A program made the position numbers and the translations under genes. From NCBI GenBank assembly GCA_025084515.1, contig JAJAGP010000093.1:679967-743966 (forward strand): a stretch of DNA of 64,000 nt. Reading direction: 5' to 3'. The notes beneath the pieces were generated by a model that saw only the letters and a program-made list of their open reading frames with translations, made no database searches and was not told the DNA's origin. Shown one piece after another: positions 23,352-34,668 of this stretch; within the stretch, counting starts at the first letter, position 1; each line of letters begins with the position of its first letter. Origin of the DNA: Ancistrus triradiatus. Taxonomy: Eukaryota > Chordata > Actinopteri > Siluriformes > Loricariidae.

Positions 23352-24905
23352 TGTGGCCAGCACCTCACATTTATAGGTGCTTGTTAAACCTTTCATTCCA
23401 AAACTATGAGTATTAATATGAAGTTGGTTTCTCCTGGCTGCTATATTGGACACTGATGCAGTTGTAAATCAGTCAAAAACATTCAAGGATTCTATGAGTT
23501 GTTTGTCATATACGCTTACTTAACTGTAAGTGAAATTACATGTGGCAACTTCAAAAACTGTGCAAGCAAAACAATAAATAGCCAAAGCAGACAGAGTAAT
23601 GCTAAGCTAAGGTAAGGTTAAGAACTCCCTCCATATCTGTGGGGGACTTCCTTTATCCAAATTCTTCCTACAACATCTGAGCTATTTTAATCCCCCAACC
23701 AGGGCTTAATTTGTGCTCGAGCTCAAGGCAGCACCAAACACAGAAAGAACGACACGGCAGCGTGACTCAATGCTGAGCGTTGTCACTTTGGCCTCACACT
23801 TTATTTAAAGCACCAGGCTGGTGAGGCGCAGGTGTCACCACTCAGGTGATTTAGGAGCTCTGCATTTATGCTCTGCTGTGGGGCATTATTCCCAGAAGAG
23901 CCGCTCTGAGGCTTAGCAGATGTTACAGCCCAGCTAAGGGTCATAAGACAGAACATTTCTGACATCAGATTGGAGGTACAGTATAAAATACTCTTAGCAA
24001 ATAGATCAAATAAGGTGAATAAAGGACATGGCTTGAGGGGGTTGTCAAAATGTTATAAAGGCTTTCAAACATTGAATTCCAGAACACGTAACCAAAGGGA
24101 GCAGACAAACCGTTTTGTCGTGCACAGTTGCATTAACATATAGTGACAGGAAAGGGCCTCTACTAGTTTGTTGCCACAAAGCCAGAAGCACACAATTGTG
24201 TAACAGAACTAGAGGATGCCAAACAATCTGAAAAAGCCCTGGATCATTGTTCATTAATTATTGTTGCTGTATGGTTTTGACAAACCCTTTAAGCCTAGTC
24301 TTTTAGTAGCCATTTTAAAATTAACTGCTGAAATGTTTTATCCTGTCCAATCTGACAGCATAATCAAGGGGAGCAAGAGCTTGGTGACGGTCTGTCACGA
24401 GGAGTCCGTATCCAGATTACTTTATAATTATTTTGGGTGATATTTTGGTGATAAACAATACATCTTTTGTGTTCTCACTGACATATCTGTCAGCATGTTT
24501 ACTGATTGATTGACTGATTGACTGATTCATTTATTCATTTTACCCAGTTTTCCTCAGTTTATGCTTTAATATACAGTCACAAACTGAGTCTCTTGTATCG
24601 ATGACTACATTGTGAGGCCTCTAACTCATGATCTCACAACTCTGTAGTAAATGCTTATTGTTGGCCTATGTAGGAGCACAAATTAGACTGTTGGAAAGGA
24701 TGGCGATAGCATGGTACCTTTAAATTAAGTAGATTTATTGGACTTGGGAAACCTTATTTTGCCAAAATACTTCAGAAGCTTGATTGTCCAGTGGGAAGAA
24801 CCAGCCATGATCTGGTTGCAGCTTTTTGGTGAAGGCAGACAATTTGTCTTAAACGCATGGATGAAGAACTAACTGATTCTGGAATGTGTGTGACCTCCAC
24901 TTCAT
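23352..24905. other. No gene recognised; one short tandem repeat
   Basis: TGAT/TGAC units repeat at 24502-24530. The rest carries no domain, inverted terminus or exon that I recognise. Confidence 0.4.
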
Positions 24906-24906
24906 A

Positions 24907-25690
24907 GAGATGCTCCCTGATTTACGATGGGGTTAGGCTCTGTTAAACCCATTGTAACTGCATCGCAAACCGAGGAGTTTATTGCAGTTTGTACTTCGGT
25001 TCTTATGAAATTGGGTTCTCGACCAATTTTGACTAGAATAATTTGTCTTGGTTCTCGTCATTTGCTCAGTACTCTGTGTACTTTCTCTACTAGCTGTGTC
25101 ATTTCAGCCAAAACTCGATTCATGATTCACGAGTCACGATTCAGTCCACAGTGATTCAGGTTCACAATAGCCCTCAGAAAATATCTCCGCTATTTTTTAT
25201 CGTGTGTTTCTTTATTCTTCTATCTATAGCACTGTAGTCTTGGTGCAAATAACTCTCCATTCATCCTGAAAAGATTAGTTTATAAGAGCCAACTGAATGC
25301 AAAACTTTAGTTGAATGCTCCAGAACACAGGCTGCAGTTAGCTTAGCAGCTATCCTAGCACCTGGAGCGCATCAATACAGCAAGTAAGCTTTTACTTTCA
25401 CTTTCAATCCATTACTTACTAAATTACATGAGATTTTTCAGCTCCTTATTATAAAATAAGATTTGTGTTTATGATTTTGGACAACTGTAGGTTAATGTAA
25501 GTGTTTTAAACAGTAACTTACTTATCAATACTTTATACATTATCATCGTATCCTTTCCATATCTCCACTATGATACAGTATAGACCGCTCTACCAAATAC
25601 TCGTTAAACTCCTGAGTTTGTGATACATTTAACGTATGATGAATTTGTCAGAACATATCCCCATAGTAAATCAGGGAGCACCTGTACAAC
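24907..25690 (+). mobile_element. Composite terminal-inverted-repeat element, copy 1
   Basis: The left end (GCTCCCTGATTTACGATGG) and right end (the complement, GTAAATCAGGGAGCACC, near 25670) are inverted. Inside, near 25000-25050, is the start of a second motif (TTCGGTTCT, GGTTCTCGACC) that also opens the related copy at 59965-60810. About 700 bp of interior is shared between the two. No transposase remains. Confidence 0.65.
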
Positions 25691-25960
25691 ACAACTCCAT
25701 TATTGCATATAATGCATGGATTTTCTGGGGGTCTTGAACAGATTAATTCAATTTACATTATTCCTTATGGGAAAAATTTGCTCGGTACTCATCGTTTTCG
25801 CTTTTCGACAAACCTTCTGCATGACTTAAGCATGCTTAAAACACTTACATTACAATACAGATGGGCAAAATCGTTAACACAAAGCTTATTTATAGTAAGG
25901 TTTTGAATATGTCATGTAATTTATTGAATAACGTATTAAAAGTGAAAAACACAAACCTAA
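25691..25960 (-). repeat. Flanking half-element and inverted partial copy
   Basis: 25700-25815 matches the right flank of the copy at 60600-60790 (AGATTAATTCAATTTACATT, TTATGGGAAAAA). 25830-25950 is the reverse complement of 25385-25520, so a partial second copy lies here in opposite orientation. Confidence 0.55.
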
Positions 25961-26944
25961 TGGTTAGTCCATTGGAGGACTGAGGGCACTGCCACTCAGC
26001 TCAGTCAGGTGGTTGCTACCTGAATGCCCGGCATCTGAGGAAGAGTTTTGCAATGTGTATCACTTGAACAGAGAAAACTGGAAATTCAAAATTCAGAATA
26101 TGGTTTCTGCATGTGTATATATGTGTATTCTTGGATTCCCATCATAACCCGGGCCATCGTCTGAATTTATATACCAGTCAAACGTGACTTATGATGGTTG
26201 TGTTTCTAAACAAGAACAAATGGAAACACACTTACTCTGTGCTGCCATTTGTTTCACTCTCAGAAGCCATGTATGTGACTCCAGATCAACACCCCTCACT
26301 TTCAATGAATGGAGAAGGGTAAAGGGAAGGGTAACATAAATAATTATGTGGATGGGTGGAGAAAGTAAGTCTTGAACAATAGCCTGCCAGTGCCCCAAAT
26401 GTGCACTTTATATAGCAACTATAAACATAGATGCTCTATTAGAATCCTAGTCTGTCTGTAGCACTCTCACTCTTAAGCAGCTTAATACTTCTGTGGCAAG
26501 CACATCATGCAGAGGAACTGATGACTCCTTCCTCCCTCCTCTAATTATTTAATTAATCCTCATCACATCTGCATATACATTAATTCTAGGATTATGTTAA
26601 TTGGTAAAGCACTTTTGCCAGTACAGTCGTTTGATATTTTAATGGGGATGAGCAGAGTTACATTTAGTGGGCAGGGACAGGAAGCTTCATTTACTTGAGG
26701 TCCAGGAGGGAGCAGCTTGCACAGCTACACAGCTTTCCAGTAACTGATAAGATGCAGTCTGGTTCTCGTTATGAATCCTCTGATGTTTACTAAGCTTTAA
26801 TGGAGATTACTCTCAAACAAAGAATGACATGAAGGCCTTACAACTTGTGTGAGATACAGGCATGGAAACAATTGTAGTGGAATGGAACCAACCAGACTAA
26901 GTATGTTCTGTCCATCGTTTATACCCCCTCTCACTTCATCATAT
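25961..26944. other. No recognised feature
   Basis: Anonymous sequence; short frames carry no known domain. Confidence 0.4.
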
Positions 26945-27443
26945 AAGTGGTGGGCCAAAAGTTTAAAAACACTAGTGCAAGTATTTGTGAAGAAAGATAA
27001 TATGAAAAAGCACACCTCAAACCTTTGCAAAAACTACTTGAAACCAAAGAAGTTCGTGGCATGCTTAATGTTTTTGATAACCATTACTTGGTCACCAGAC
27101 CCAAATTTATGGGGGGCACTTGAAGACAGAAAAAGCCAAGTAACATTACAAGAAGCACTGTGGAAAATTATGAAATCCTGCTGGGATAGCATGAATAATT
27201 GGAATTTGCACGAACTTGTGGAGTCCATGCCAGCTTGAGTGTTTGCTGTCATTGCAGCAATAGTGGGAACAAGCCAAATACTACCATTCTGAATTTTAAG
27301 TACGTTTTTAAGCTTGAACTTGTCACTCAAATTGTGATGCTGATCATATGAGTTGTAATGAAATACACTACTCAATTTGACAAAAAATGCAAAATAGAAT
27401 CATTTTCACTCACATTTTCCTCTCAGACTTTTAGCCCCCACTG
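26945..27443 (+). mobile_element. Internally deleted Tc1-like element
   Basis: The left terminus GTGGTGGGCCAAAAGTTT and the right terminus complementing GACTTTTAGCCCCCACTG form related inverted ends; TA follows at 27444-27445. Between them is the C-terminal part of a transposase at 27005-27240: the KHTSNLCKNYLK region after the second Asp, SPDPNLWG, and LHELVESMPA at the end. The N-terminus and first catalytic Asp are gone. Confidence 0.7.
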
Positions 27444-27724
27444 TACATAACCCATTTCACATATTGTGCCCAGGAATTAACTAAGAAAGAGTTGTGTAAA
27501 TGCAACCAGACTAAATGACTCGGAGTAGACTTTTCAAAATCTAGAGTAGATTAATGTAGAAATGAACCAGCTCAAAGCCTACCAGAATTCCTTGGTAATT
27601 GCCATGTTGGCAGCAGTTCCACTAGATGCAGCAGATTTATAACAATAGTGTACTGAAGAGACAGCATGAGGGGCTTAGTAAAAGAAGAGCAGAAATGTCT
27701 ACAAGTAGGAGCAGTTCAGCAATT

Positions 27725-27950
27725 TCTTTATTCATTCGTTCATCCTCAGTAACCACTAATCATGATGAGGATTGTTGTTTCAAAGTTTTACCCAAGCAGT
27801 ACTGGATGCAAAGCAGGAATAGACCAAATACACCCTTGACAAGGCACCAGACCTTTGTATCTTGTTGTCCTTCGCTTACTCGCTGAAACCTACTCTCATC
27901 TAGGGTCATTTTAGAGTAGCCACCATGTTACTAAAATGCAAAACATTGAT
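27725..27950 (+). repeat. Interspersed teleost repeat
   Basis: A TTCATTCGTTCATCCTC opening leads into AGTAACC, then CAGGAATAGACCAAATACACCC and GGGTCATTTTAGAGTAGCC. The order matches a common fish repeat family known to me. Fragments also occur near 5515 and 28380. Confidence 0.5.
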
Positions 27951-29114
27951 AAATACATAGTAGTTGTAGTAGATAGTAAACAGTGGCAGGGATTAAATAT
28001 CCGGAATCTGTGAAACATCTACTACATACTGTGTCTCCCCTGAAATGAATAAGCTCACAGTTTGAATGGCTAACTGAAATGTACCGTCTTTGCCAGTACA
28101 AGAATGTTGTAAACGTAGCCTAAAGAAGCAGGTTGTAAAGAATGTCAAGGGTTTTGATTTTTTTTTTTTTTATCTATTTTGTGTAGGATTTCTTCTACAT
28201 CACATTGTAACAGGTACCATGACTAATGTGTGAATGTGGGCAATGTAGTATATAGTAGCGGTTGCAAGTGTACTTGACAAAAGCCAGGAAATGAGCAGAA
28301 ATGGTAACATGGTCATGATGGAGGGTTTGAATGTGAAAGGGACCCACTTGTAGACACTCAGAATCAGAAGTACAACCTGGACATCAGTCCATCGCAGGGC
28401 ACAGCAGGGGTGCCCAGCCTCCCCTCCCACAGACATGGTAAATTGTATCTGTGGGGGCACAAAATCTGGCTGGAAGGCGCTGCCATGACTCGGGTCATGT
28501 TGGTCATTGACCAGTGAATTTCCACTGTGATTCTTTTCAGAGATTCAAACTAAAATCCAATCTTCAGCGTTGTCTAGAGAACAATATAAATGAAGACTTG
28601 TGTGTTAAGAAAGACAGTGAATGAAAAAGTGCTGGAATAAACACTGCACAAAGCAACAGGACAGATGATCTCATTTTCCTAAAGCAAAATTTACACAATT
28701 GCTTTGATGGCAAAACAGGAACTTAATAATTCTGAGTATCTTTAGTGTTGTGAGATATTTTATCTGCCTGAGCAGAGATGCATTGGTGTCAGTGTGTATA
28801 TTTACATTACAGTAACATAAAAAGATTATCTGACAATGACTGTGCCTGGTCCCTGTCCATTTTGGTCAATGCTCTGTTTCACAGAACGTAATGGGGTTAA
28901 ATGGTGCATACCTGTATAGTGTTGCAAGATCCAAGCATTCTGCTAGACTGTGAGGAACCTTAGCAAATCTTTGCCTCAGCGTGGACCTTATCTATAAAAA
29001 AGTAACGTTAACTACACATCCATGGCAGCCTGCTGCCACAGCCTAGATTGAGGTCACGGAGCAAATGGTGATTGCAGAAGTCAGTACGTTTGGAGATCAA
29101 ATCTGCAAATAGTA
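27951..29114. other. No gene; short repeat fragments
   Basis: It contains a T-run at 28158-28172, a CATCAGTCCATCGCAGGGCA fragment near 28382, and a block at 28805-28920 related to 12540-12625. Nothing coding was recognised. Confidence 0.4.
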
Positions 29115-30040
29115 CGTCGGTTGTACTGCGAGGTACACTCACTGAGCACCTTGTAAGAAACATCTGTACAGCTACTCATTCATACAAGTATCTCATCTGC
29201 CTACTGTGTGGTAGCAGCGTAGTGCATAAAATCATGCACATGTGGGCCAGGAGCTTCAGGGAATGTTCATATAAATCATCAAAATTGGGTAAAATGTGAT
29301 CACAGTGCTGAGTATCTGCCGATCTTCTGGGATTTTCACCAGCAAAAGTTTTTGTGCATTACAAATGCCGGAGCATTTACTCTGAAGGGTGCAATAAAGA
29401 AAAACAGCCAGTGAGAAGTAGTTTAGTGGATGGAAATGCTGTGTTGATCAGAGAGGTCAACAAAGAATGACCAGACTGGTTCGAGCTGACAGATAACTTA
29501 AACAGAGAGCTGAGGCTGCAGTGGGCACAGGCTCACGAAAACTGGACAAGACGTAGCCTGGTCTGATAAATCTTGATTTCTGCTGTAGCACACAGATGGT
29601 AGGGTTAGAATTTGGCACCAACTGCATGAATGCATCAACCCAACCTGCTTTATGGTGGTATGATGGTGTAGGAAGTGTGTTCTTGGCACAATTTGGGCAC
29701 GTTAATCCCAATCAGTCATCACTTGAATGCCGTAGCCTATTTGAATATTGTTGCAGACCACATGCATGCTTTCATGACCACAGTTTACCCATCTGGAAAT
29801 GGCTCCTTCCAGCATGATCGCACACAGTGTCACAAAGCAAAAGCCATCTCAAACTGGTTTCATGAACATGACAATGTATTGTATAATGTAACAGTATTCT
29901 TCAGTGGCCTTTTCGGTAATAGGATCTAAAATCAGTAATAGAGTCTTCATAGCATGAAAGTGTACCTGAAAAGTCAACATGGAGTAGAATCTCAATGGAA
30001 TGTTTCCAACATCTTGTGGAATCCATCCAGCCAGTATTAG
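29115..30040 (+). mobile_element. Tc1-like transposon remnant
   Basis: The 5' part (GTACACTCACTGAGCACC onward) leads into a degraded transposase. Near 29465-29500 it reads RLVRADR. Near 29680-29860 it reads GTLIPISHHLNA, LNIVADHMHAFM, and QHDRTQCHKAKAISNWFHEHDN, which includes the second catalytic Asp. A last piece near 30005-30030 resembles the C-terminal LVESM block. Several frame changes make it inactive. No right terminus was found. Confidence 0.75.
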
Positions 30041-30132
30041 TAGTGTTCCTAAGAAGGTTCTAGCTGAGTGTTCAAGCACAGGGATAAACAACTCATATCA
30101 TTAAGCCATATCTTAAGTCTTAAATTTTAAAG

Positions 30133-31090
30133 TCTAGCAGTAGGAACACTGGATTAGCAGTAGGTCCAGGGTTTAAATCCCACCTCAAGCTGCCACTGTA
30201 GGGTCCTTGAGCAAAACCTGCTGTTGTACTCAAGACCGCTAGAGCCAAGTCTGAGTCAAGACCAAGACCTAGACCAGATTAAGATTTTTCCTTCATGCAA
30301 GAATAATTTTTCCTCACTATCATCTTTTTATTTCCATATTATTATTATGATTATTATTATTATTATTAATAATATTATTAATTATAATATATTTTGTAAT
30401 ACATAACATTAATGTATATAGACTACAATTATTATTAATTATTATTATGTTATAGTCTTAGTCAAACTAAGGCAGTGTAACTTTTGGAAGCAAATGATGG
30501 TGAGGATTCTGTTTTCCTTCTTCTCTCGAGCTCATTCAGAAGTCATCACATAAAGTCAGCTGAATATAGCAACCACATCCATTCTATCCATGTTAATATT
30601 AAATGTGAAAACATAAGAACATTTCAATCTGCCCTCAAACAAAAACTAAGTGAAACGAGCAGGAGAAAATGAACACTTGCAGCCTTGAAGTGTGAATCTC
30701 GGACTATTTCAAATAAATGTGTTCGTGACGAGAGCAGTGACTTGTTTTTCCCTGTTAGCCAATCTGAGTGCATTTAAGCATGTAGAGGAACGACTGATTT
30801 ATTCTGTTTGAATGGATCGTTGATATTCGATATTCGAAAGTTGAGTTTATATTTAATGTTACCGCAGGCAGCCATGTTGGAGTCTGCTTGTCTAGACAAC
30901 CATTTCCAAGTCCACCTTACCCCGAGACCGAGACAAACCGAGTCCAAATAAATTTGAGCCCGGGACAGGACTGAGATCGCTCATTTATGGTCTTGAGACC
31001 GGCTTAGCAAGTATTACAGTATTACAACACTACAAGATCCTCAACCCACAATTGCTTGGATTTAGAGCATACTTATCAGCTACACCTTAA
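30133..31090 (+). repeat. SINE split by an inverted-repeat element
   Basis: The SINE head and middle lie at 30133-30218 (B-box GGTCCAGGGTTTAAATCCC). The remainder resumes at 31032 with GATCCTCAACCCACAATTGC. The two halves join in the right order across the insert, which dates the insertion after the SINE. Confidence 0.75.
30219..31031. mobile_element. Non-autonomous terminal-inverted-repeat element
   Basis: The ends (TGTTGTACTCAAGACC at the left; the right end complements TGTTGTAATACTG and then GGTCTCAAGACC) are inverted and rich in GACCGAGAC-type blocks. It carries an AT-rich interior at about 30335-30450. Flanking bases (AAACCT and GATCCT) hint at a decayed target duplication. The superfamily cannot be fixed from this; hAT is one option. 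Confidence 0.65.
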
Positions 31091-31985
31091 ATTATACATT
31101 TTCTGTAGTGGCTTTGGTCTCCTTGACACCAACCAAACATTTGGTACACATACAATTTGGAGTGAAACAGGGAGATGATGGCTCAAATGGTTATATTACA
31201 TCGTAGCAAATGCTTAATAAAAAGTACATACAACATGTTAGGCTGCGTCCAGACCTTAAACTAAGCTGGTTCATATTTTGTGAGGTTGTACTTTGTTTAA
31301 TATGCATTGATTTAATATATTTAGTGAATCTGCAATCCGGTATGGTCATGCCATTGAAGTGGCACTGACAGGAAATGGAGCTGAATGGGATTTTGACCCA
31401 GGCTTGAGACCTTTGATATAATCTCAGTTTTTATGTGTGATAGTCAGTGAGAGGATATCTGTGGTGTATCTTATAGTATCCTAATGGGCTCAATAATTTG
31501 TTGACCCGAATACTGATGCTGCTTTGCTCTGGATTGAATTCATACTGAAAGCCTGGCTTGGCAGCTTAGGGAAACCTCAGATCTGATACCTAAAACTTGT
31601 TTGTTATACTCAATAACTTGCAGTTGTGAATTTGGAACTTGTGTTGGCATGGAAACTGCAGGCCATGTCTGCTTGGCTCTTGTTGTGAAGTTGTTATGGT
31701 AACAGCATCTCTGTTTTTATTGTTGAGCGTGATATGGGCTTTGCGTGTGATTATGGTACGTTTGTCTTTTAAGGCTTCAGAACATGGTGGAAGGGGAAAA
31801 TGGTTATAGCCATTGCTTTATTTTGATGATAAACATATGCTCGAGTTTTCCTTGTGTGGGTGGACCATATTGGCCCTGCTATATTGGTGATATGTGAATT
31901 GTACTTGTTCTTGCCCACACATATGCACCTGTACACACAATACACTTTCACTGAGCAATGATAAGCCTCATCGTCTCCCCAACTT
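31091..31985. other. No recognised feature
   Basis: Anonymous intron-like sequence up to the 3' end of the minus-strand LINE. Confidence 0.4.
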
Positions 31986-32581
31986 TTACATTTGGCCCTT
32001 TACCTTACACTCTTATCCAAATCAACTTACAAAACATGCAGACAGTTAAAGGAGCCACGATGCAAGCAGTCAGTGATCTATAAGTAGACTAGAAGAACTA
32101 CTGCTATTCAGAGTCTAACAAGCAAGTTCTCCGTTTGACATTAAGGCCATACATAATAACAAATACACCAAACGTGCAGAGGACAGTAGAAGCATTATCC
32201 TAGATATTATTTGAAGAGATGTGTCTTTAGCCTTCTGCTGAAGGATGAGAGAAACCGGGCTGTTCTGACTGGAGTGGGAAGCTCATTCTACCAATGAGTT
32301 GCCAGGTCACTGAAATTTTGAGATCTGGCCTTGTGGGCACAGCTTGATATCAGAGACTGATGTACCAGGCACCCTGAAGCTGAAAACTCGAGTTGGTGTG
32401 CAATTCTGAGTCATAGAATGTAAATAAAGTGGAGTAGAACTTTTTGAGCTCTGAAAAGCTAGGATAATAGTATTAAATTTATCCTGGAGCACCAGGAAGC
32501 CAGTGGAATGATCTCAGTAAAGGAGCTACATGCAAGAACGTTGGTAGGTTATGAACCGGACTGTCAGCAGCATTCTGAATG

Positions 32582-33188
32582 CTAGTGGAGCAATGAAAGT
32601 TGAAGGGAGACCAGCAAGCAAAACATTGCAGTGATCAAGCCTGGAAGATCCTGTGTGAAGATCTGAGCAGCTTCTCTTGTCAGAAAAGAATGTATTCTTC
32701 TAATGTTGTGCAGAAGAAATCTACAAGATCTGGTGGCCGATGTAATGTGGTTAGAAAAATTGAGGTTGTTGTCCAAAATCACACCAAGATTCTTTGCTGT
32801 GTGGGTTGGATGGGTAGTGACACCATCTATGTTGAGTCAGGACCTTGTTTGCTGGGAGGTAGATCAGTTCAGACGGCGATTGCCTCCAAAGAAAGGGATG
32901 TCAGAAAGGGAGTTTGATGAAGCTCTGGGGATGTATGAAGCACTTCAGATACTGCAAGGAAAGTAGTTTCTGTAGAATGACTCATCTGTAACCAGACTGG
33001 TTGGTATCAAGGAGGTTGTTCTCTTTTTGAGAAGCGACGACACCTCTCCAAGGACAGCATATTGAAGTGATTTGCACAGGAATGGAATGACACGTGACTT
33101 GAGACATATGAGCTTGGTTTAATGATGGCTTCTTCAGTAGAGGTTTAACTTTAGCCATCTTGACAGATGTCAGTGCTGTGTTGATCAT
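32582..33188 (-). pseudogene. LINE reverse transcriptase fragments
   Basis: The first part (33188-32982) reads KMAKVKPLLKKPSLN and ends LLDTNQSGYR, typical of the start of an L2/CR1 reverse transcriptase. The frame then breaks. The second part (32782-32582) reads ILDNNLNFSNHITSATRSC and RIHSFLTREAAQ, the thumb side of the enzyme. The approximately 400-500 bp that should hold the AFDTVDH and YxDD motifs are shrunk to about 200 bp of unrelated-looking text. No polymerase active site remains. Confidence 0.8.
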
Positions 33189-33477
33189 TCTGTGGCATAT
33201 GCTGTAATGCTGATGGCATTGGATCCAGTGTGCAGGTCATCAAACGATTTGTGGTCATTAGTGTCACCACTTCATCCTCAGCAAGTGGTTTGAACATTCT
33301 GAAAATGGAGTGAGGAGAATGGGTTAGCCCATCCTTGGCTGGATTACATAAGAATGACTGGCTGTCGGTCACAAAATGGGTCATGAAACCCTCAGATATA
33401 AAATGGAGTGTATTTGGGCTAGAAGGCTGGTTGACAGTCGAGGAGAATGAAGAATTAAGTAGGTGTGGAAGTAGAGA

Positions 33478-33590
33478 TGGGTGATATGAGCTAAAATTCA
33501 TAAAACCATATTTTCCATATTTTACTATATAACATCACAATATAGTGATGGGCAGTATGATGATATTTTTTACTGTAGGTTTGACGTGGC
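33478..33590. mobile_element. Small inverted-repeat element inside the LINE
   Basis: GATGGGTGATATGA at the left and the complement-like TAGTGATGGGCAGTATGA toward the right, with an AT-rich centre, interrupt the LINE between its endonuclease and linker. It resembles a widespread 'gatgggcgatat' miniature element. Confidence 0.5.
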
Positions 33591-34151
33591 AGAGTTCTTG
33601 GTGAATACAAGATCAAGGGTGTTGCCTGCTCTGCGAGTTGGTGATGGTTTGCAAGTCAGGTCAAAAGAGCCAAGATGGTAAATGATCATGGACATGATGC
33701 CATCATTAAGGAGGTTTAGGTCACCCATTAGAACCAGTAGACTGCCATCGTCAAGGAATGAGCCAATATGAGAATCAAGCTCATCGATAAAGTTAAGCAG
33801 ACCAATGATATGAAGGTCTCGAGGCTTGAGCACAATAACAGCATGAAATTCAAAGATAATATGTGAAATATCTTGAGAATATATGAGAAATTTCAGGCCA
33901 AAAGAAAGAAATGTCCAGTCTGAAAAACTAAGTAAATAACTCCCACTCTGAGCAGACATTCTAGGAGAATGGAGAATAGAAACAGCTGAAGATAGTAAAG
34001 CAGGTGTTGCTGTGTTTTCTGAGGTAATCCATGTCAGCTCTGTGTACAGATGACTGACAGTTCCAGAGAAACGTCCAGTTACAAGCAGTTCCACAGCGTC
34101 AGACCTTGGTGGACAAACAAGTCTGGAGAGGTCATGTCTGCGCCTACACAC
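33570..34151 (-). pseudogene. LINE endonuclease fragment (APE-type)
   Basis: A 193-codon open frame matches the second half of the apurinic-type endonuclease that nicks target DNA in non-LTR retrotransposons. Visible marks are LLVLMGDLNL (the conserved GDxN strand), SFDLTCKPSPTRRAGNTLDLVFT (the 'T...G..LDLV' block) and ILHSPRMSAQSG further upstream. The N-terminal catalytic Glu region is not in this frame. Its length is below the usual 220-240 residues. It is the longest open frame of the LINE but has lost the downstream fusion to the reverse transcriptase through frameshifts. Confidence 0.8.
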
Positions 34152-34496
34152 CGAGCAAAATGTGTAACGGAATTACACATTTTGTGTAGGGGATCCTCCT
34201 GAAACACATCATTGGTTGTTGGAGTAGGTCAGAAATAAGAAACAAGTATGTGTTGAGTGCTGTGATGCCTGTCCTCATTGCACTTTCTCATTGTACTCCC
34301 TCAGGGAACTTCCGCAGGTATGCTATCTCGTCTTTGTGCACCAAGTCTTCAGGCGGAGGAGGCTGCTATAGCTGCCCTTGAACAAGCTAACCTCCAGAAA
34401 TACTTTACAAGCGATTAGCTAATTAGCCACTAGCTCTATTGTATTTATGCTAAACCTCAGTAAGACCTGTCAGAGAACGCTAATGAGCCATTAACA

Positions 34497-34668
34497 TTCA
34501 CATTTATGGAATTTATCAGACGCCCTTATCCAGACCGACTTGCATTCTTACAATACAAGCAATTGTGGGGCCTTGCTCAAGGACCCAACAATGGCAGTTG
34601 TCAGAGGTGGGGATTCGAACTGGTCCATAGTCCATTACCTTAACCGCTAGGCCGAAACAGTTCCTAAC
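34497..34668 (-). repeat. tRNA-derived SINE copy
   Basis: A minus-strand copy with the tail (ATTTATCAGACGCCCTTATC), the middle and a disturbed B-box near 34610. It lies about 320 bp from the 5' side of the LINE. Confidence 0.8.

Larger units (their letters stand above)
31987..34180 (-). mobile_element. Dead L2/CR1-type LINE
   Basis: Read on the minus strand, the parts come in the usual order. They are an endonuclease (34151-33570), a linker (33501-33151, LDPMPSAL), the start of the reverse transcriptase (33188-32982, LLDTNQSGYR), and the end of the reverse transcriptase (32782-32582, SCRFLLHNIRRI). The C-terminal domain follows (about 32500-32210). The 3' end near 32035-31987 reads like the SINE tail (GATTTGGATAAGAG then AAATGTAAA). 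The catalytic YxDD core between 32982 and 32782 is deleted, and many stops and frameshifts are present. A small inverted-repeat element sits in the linker. Confidence 0.85.

Noticed and set aside
27034..27375. 113-codon minus-strand frame
   Set aside because: It is the antisense of the Tc1 transposase fragment on the plus strand.
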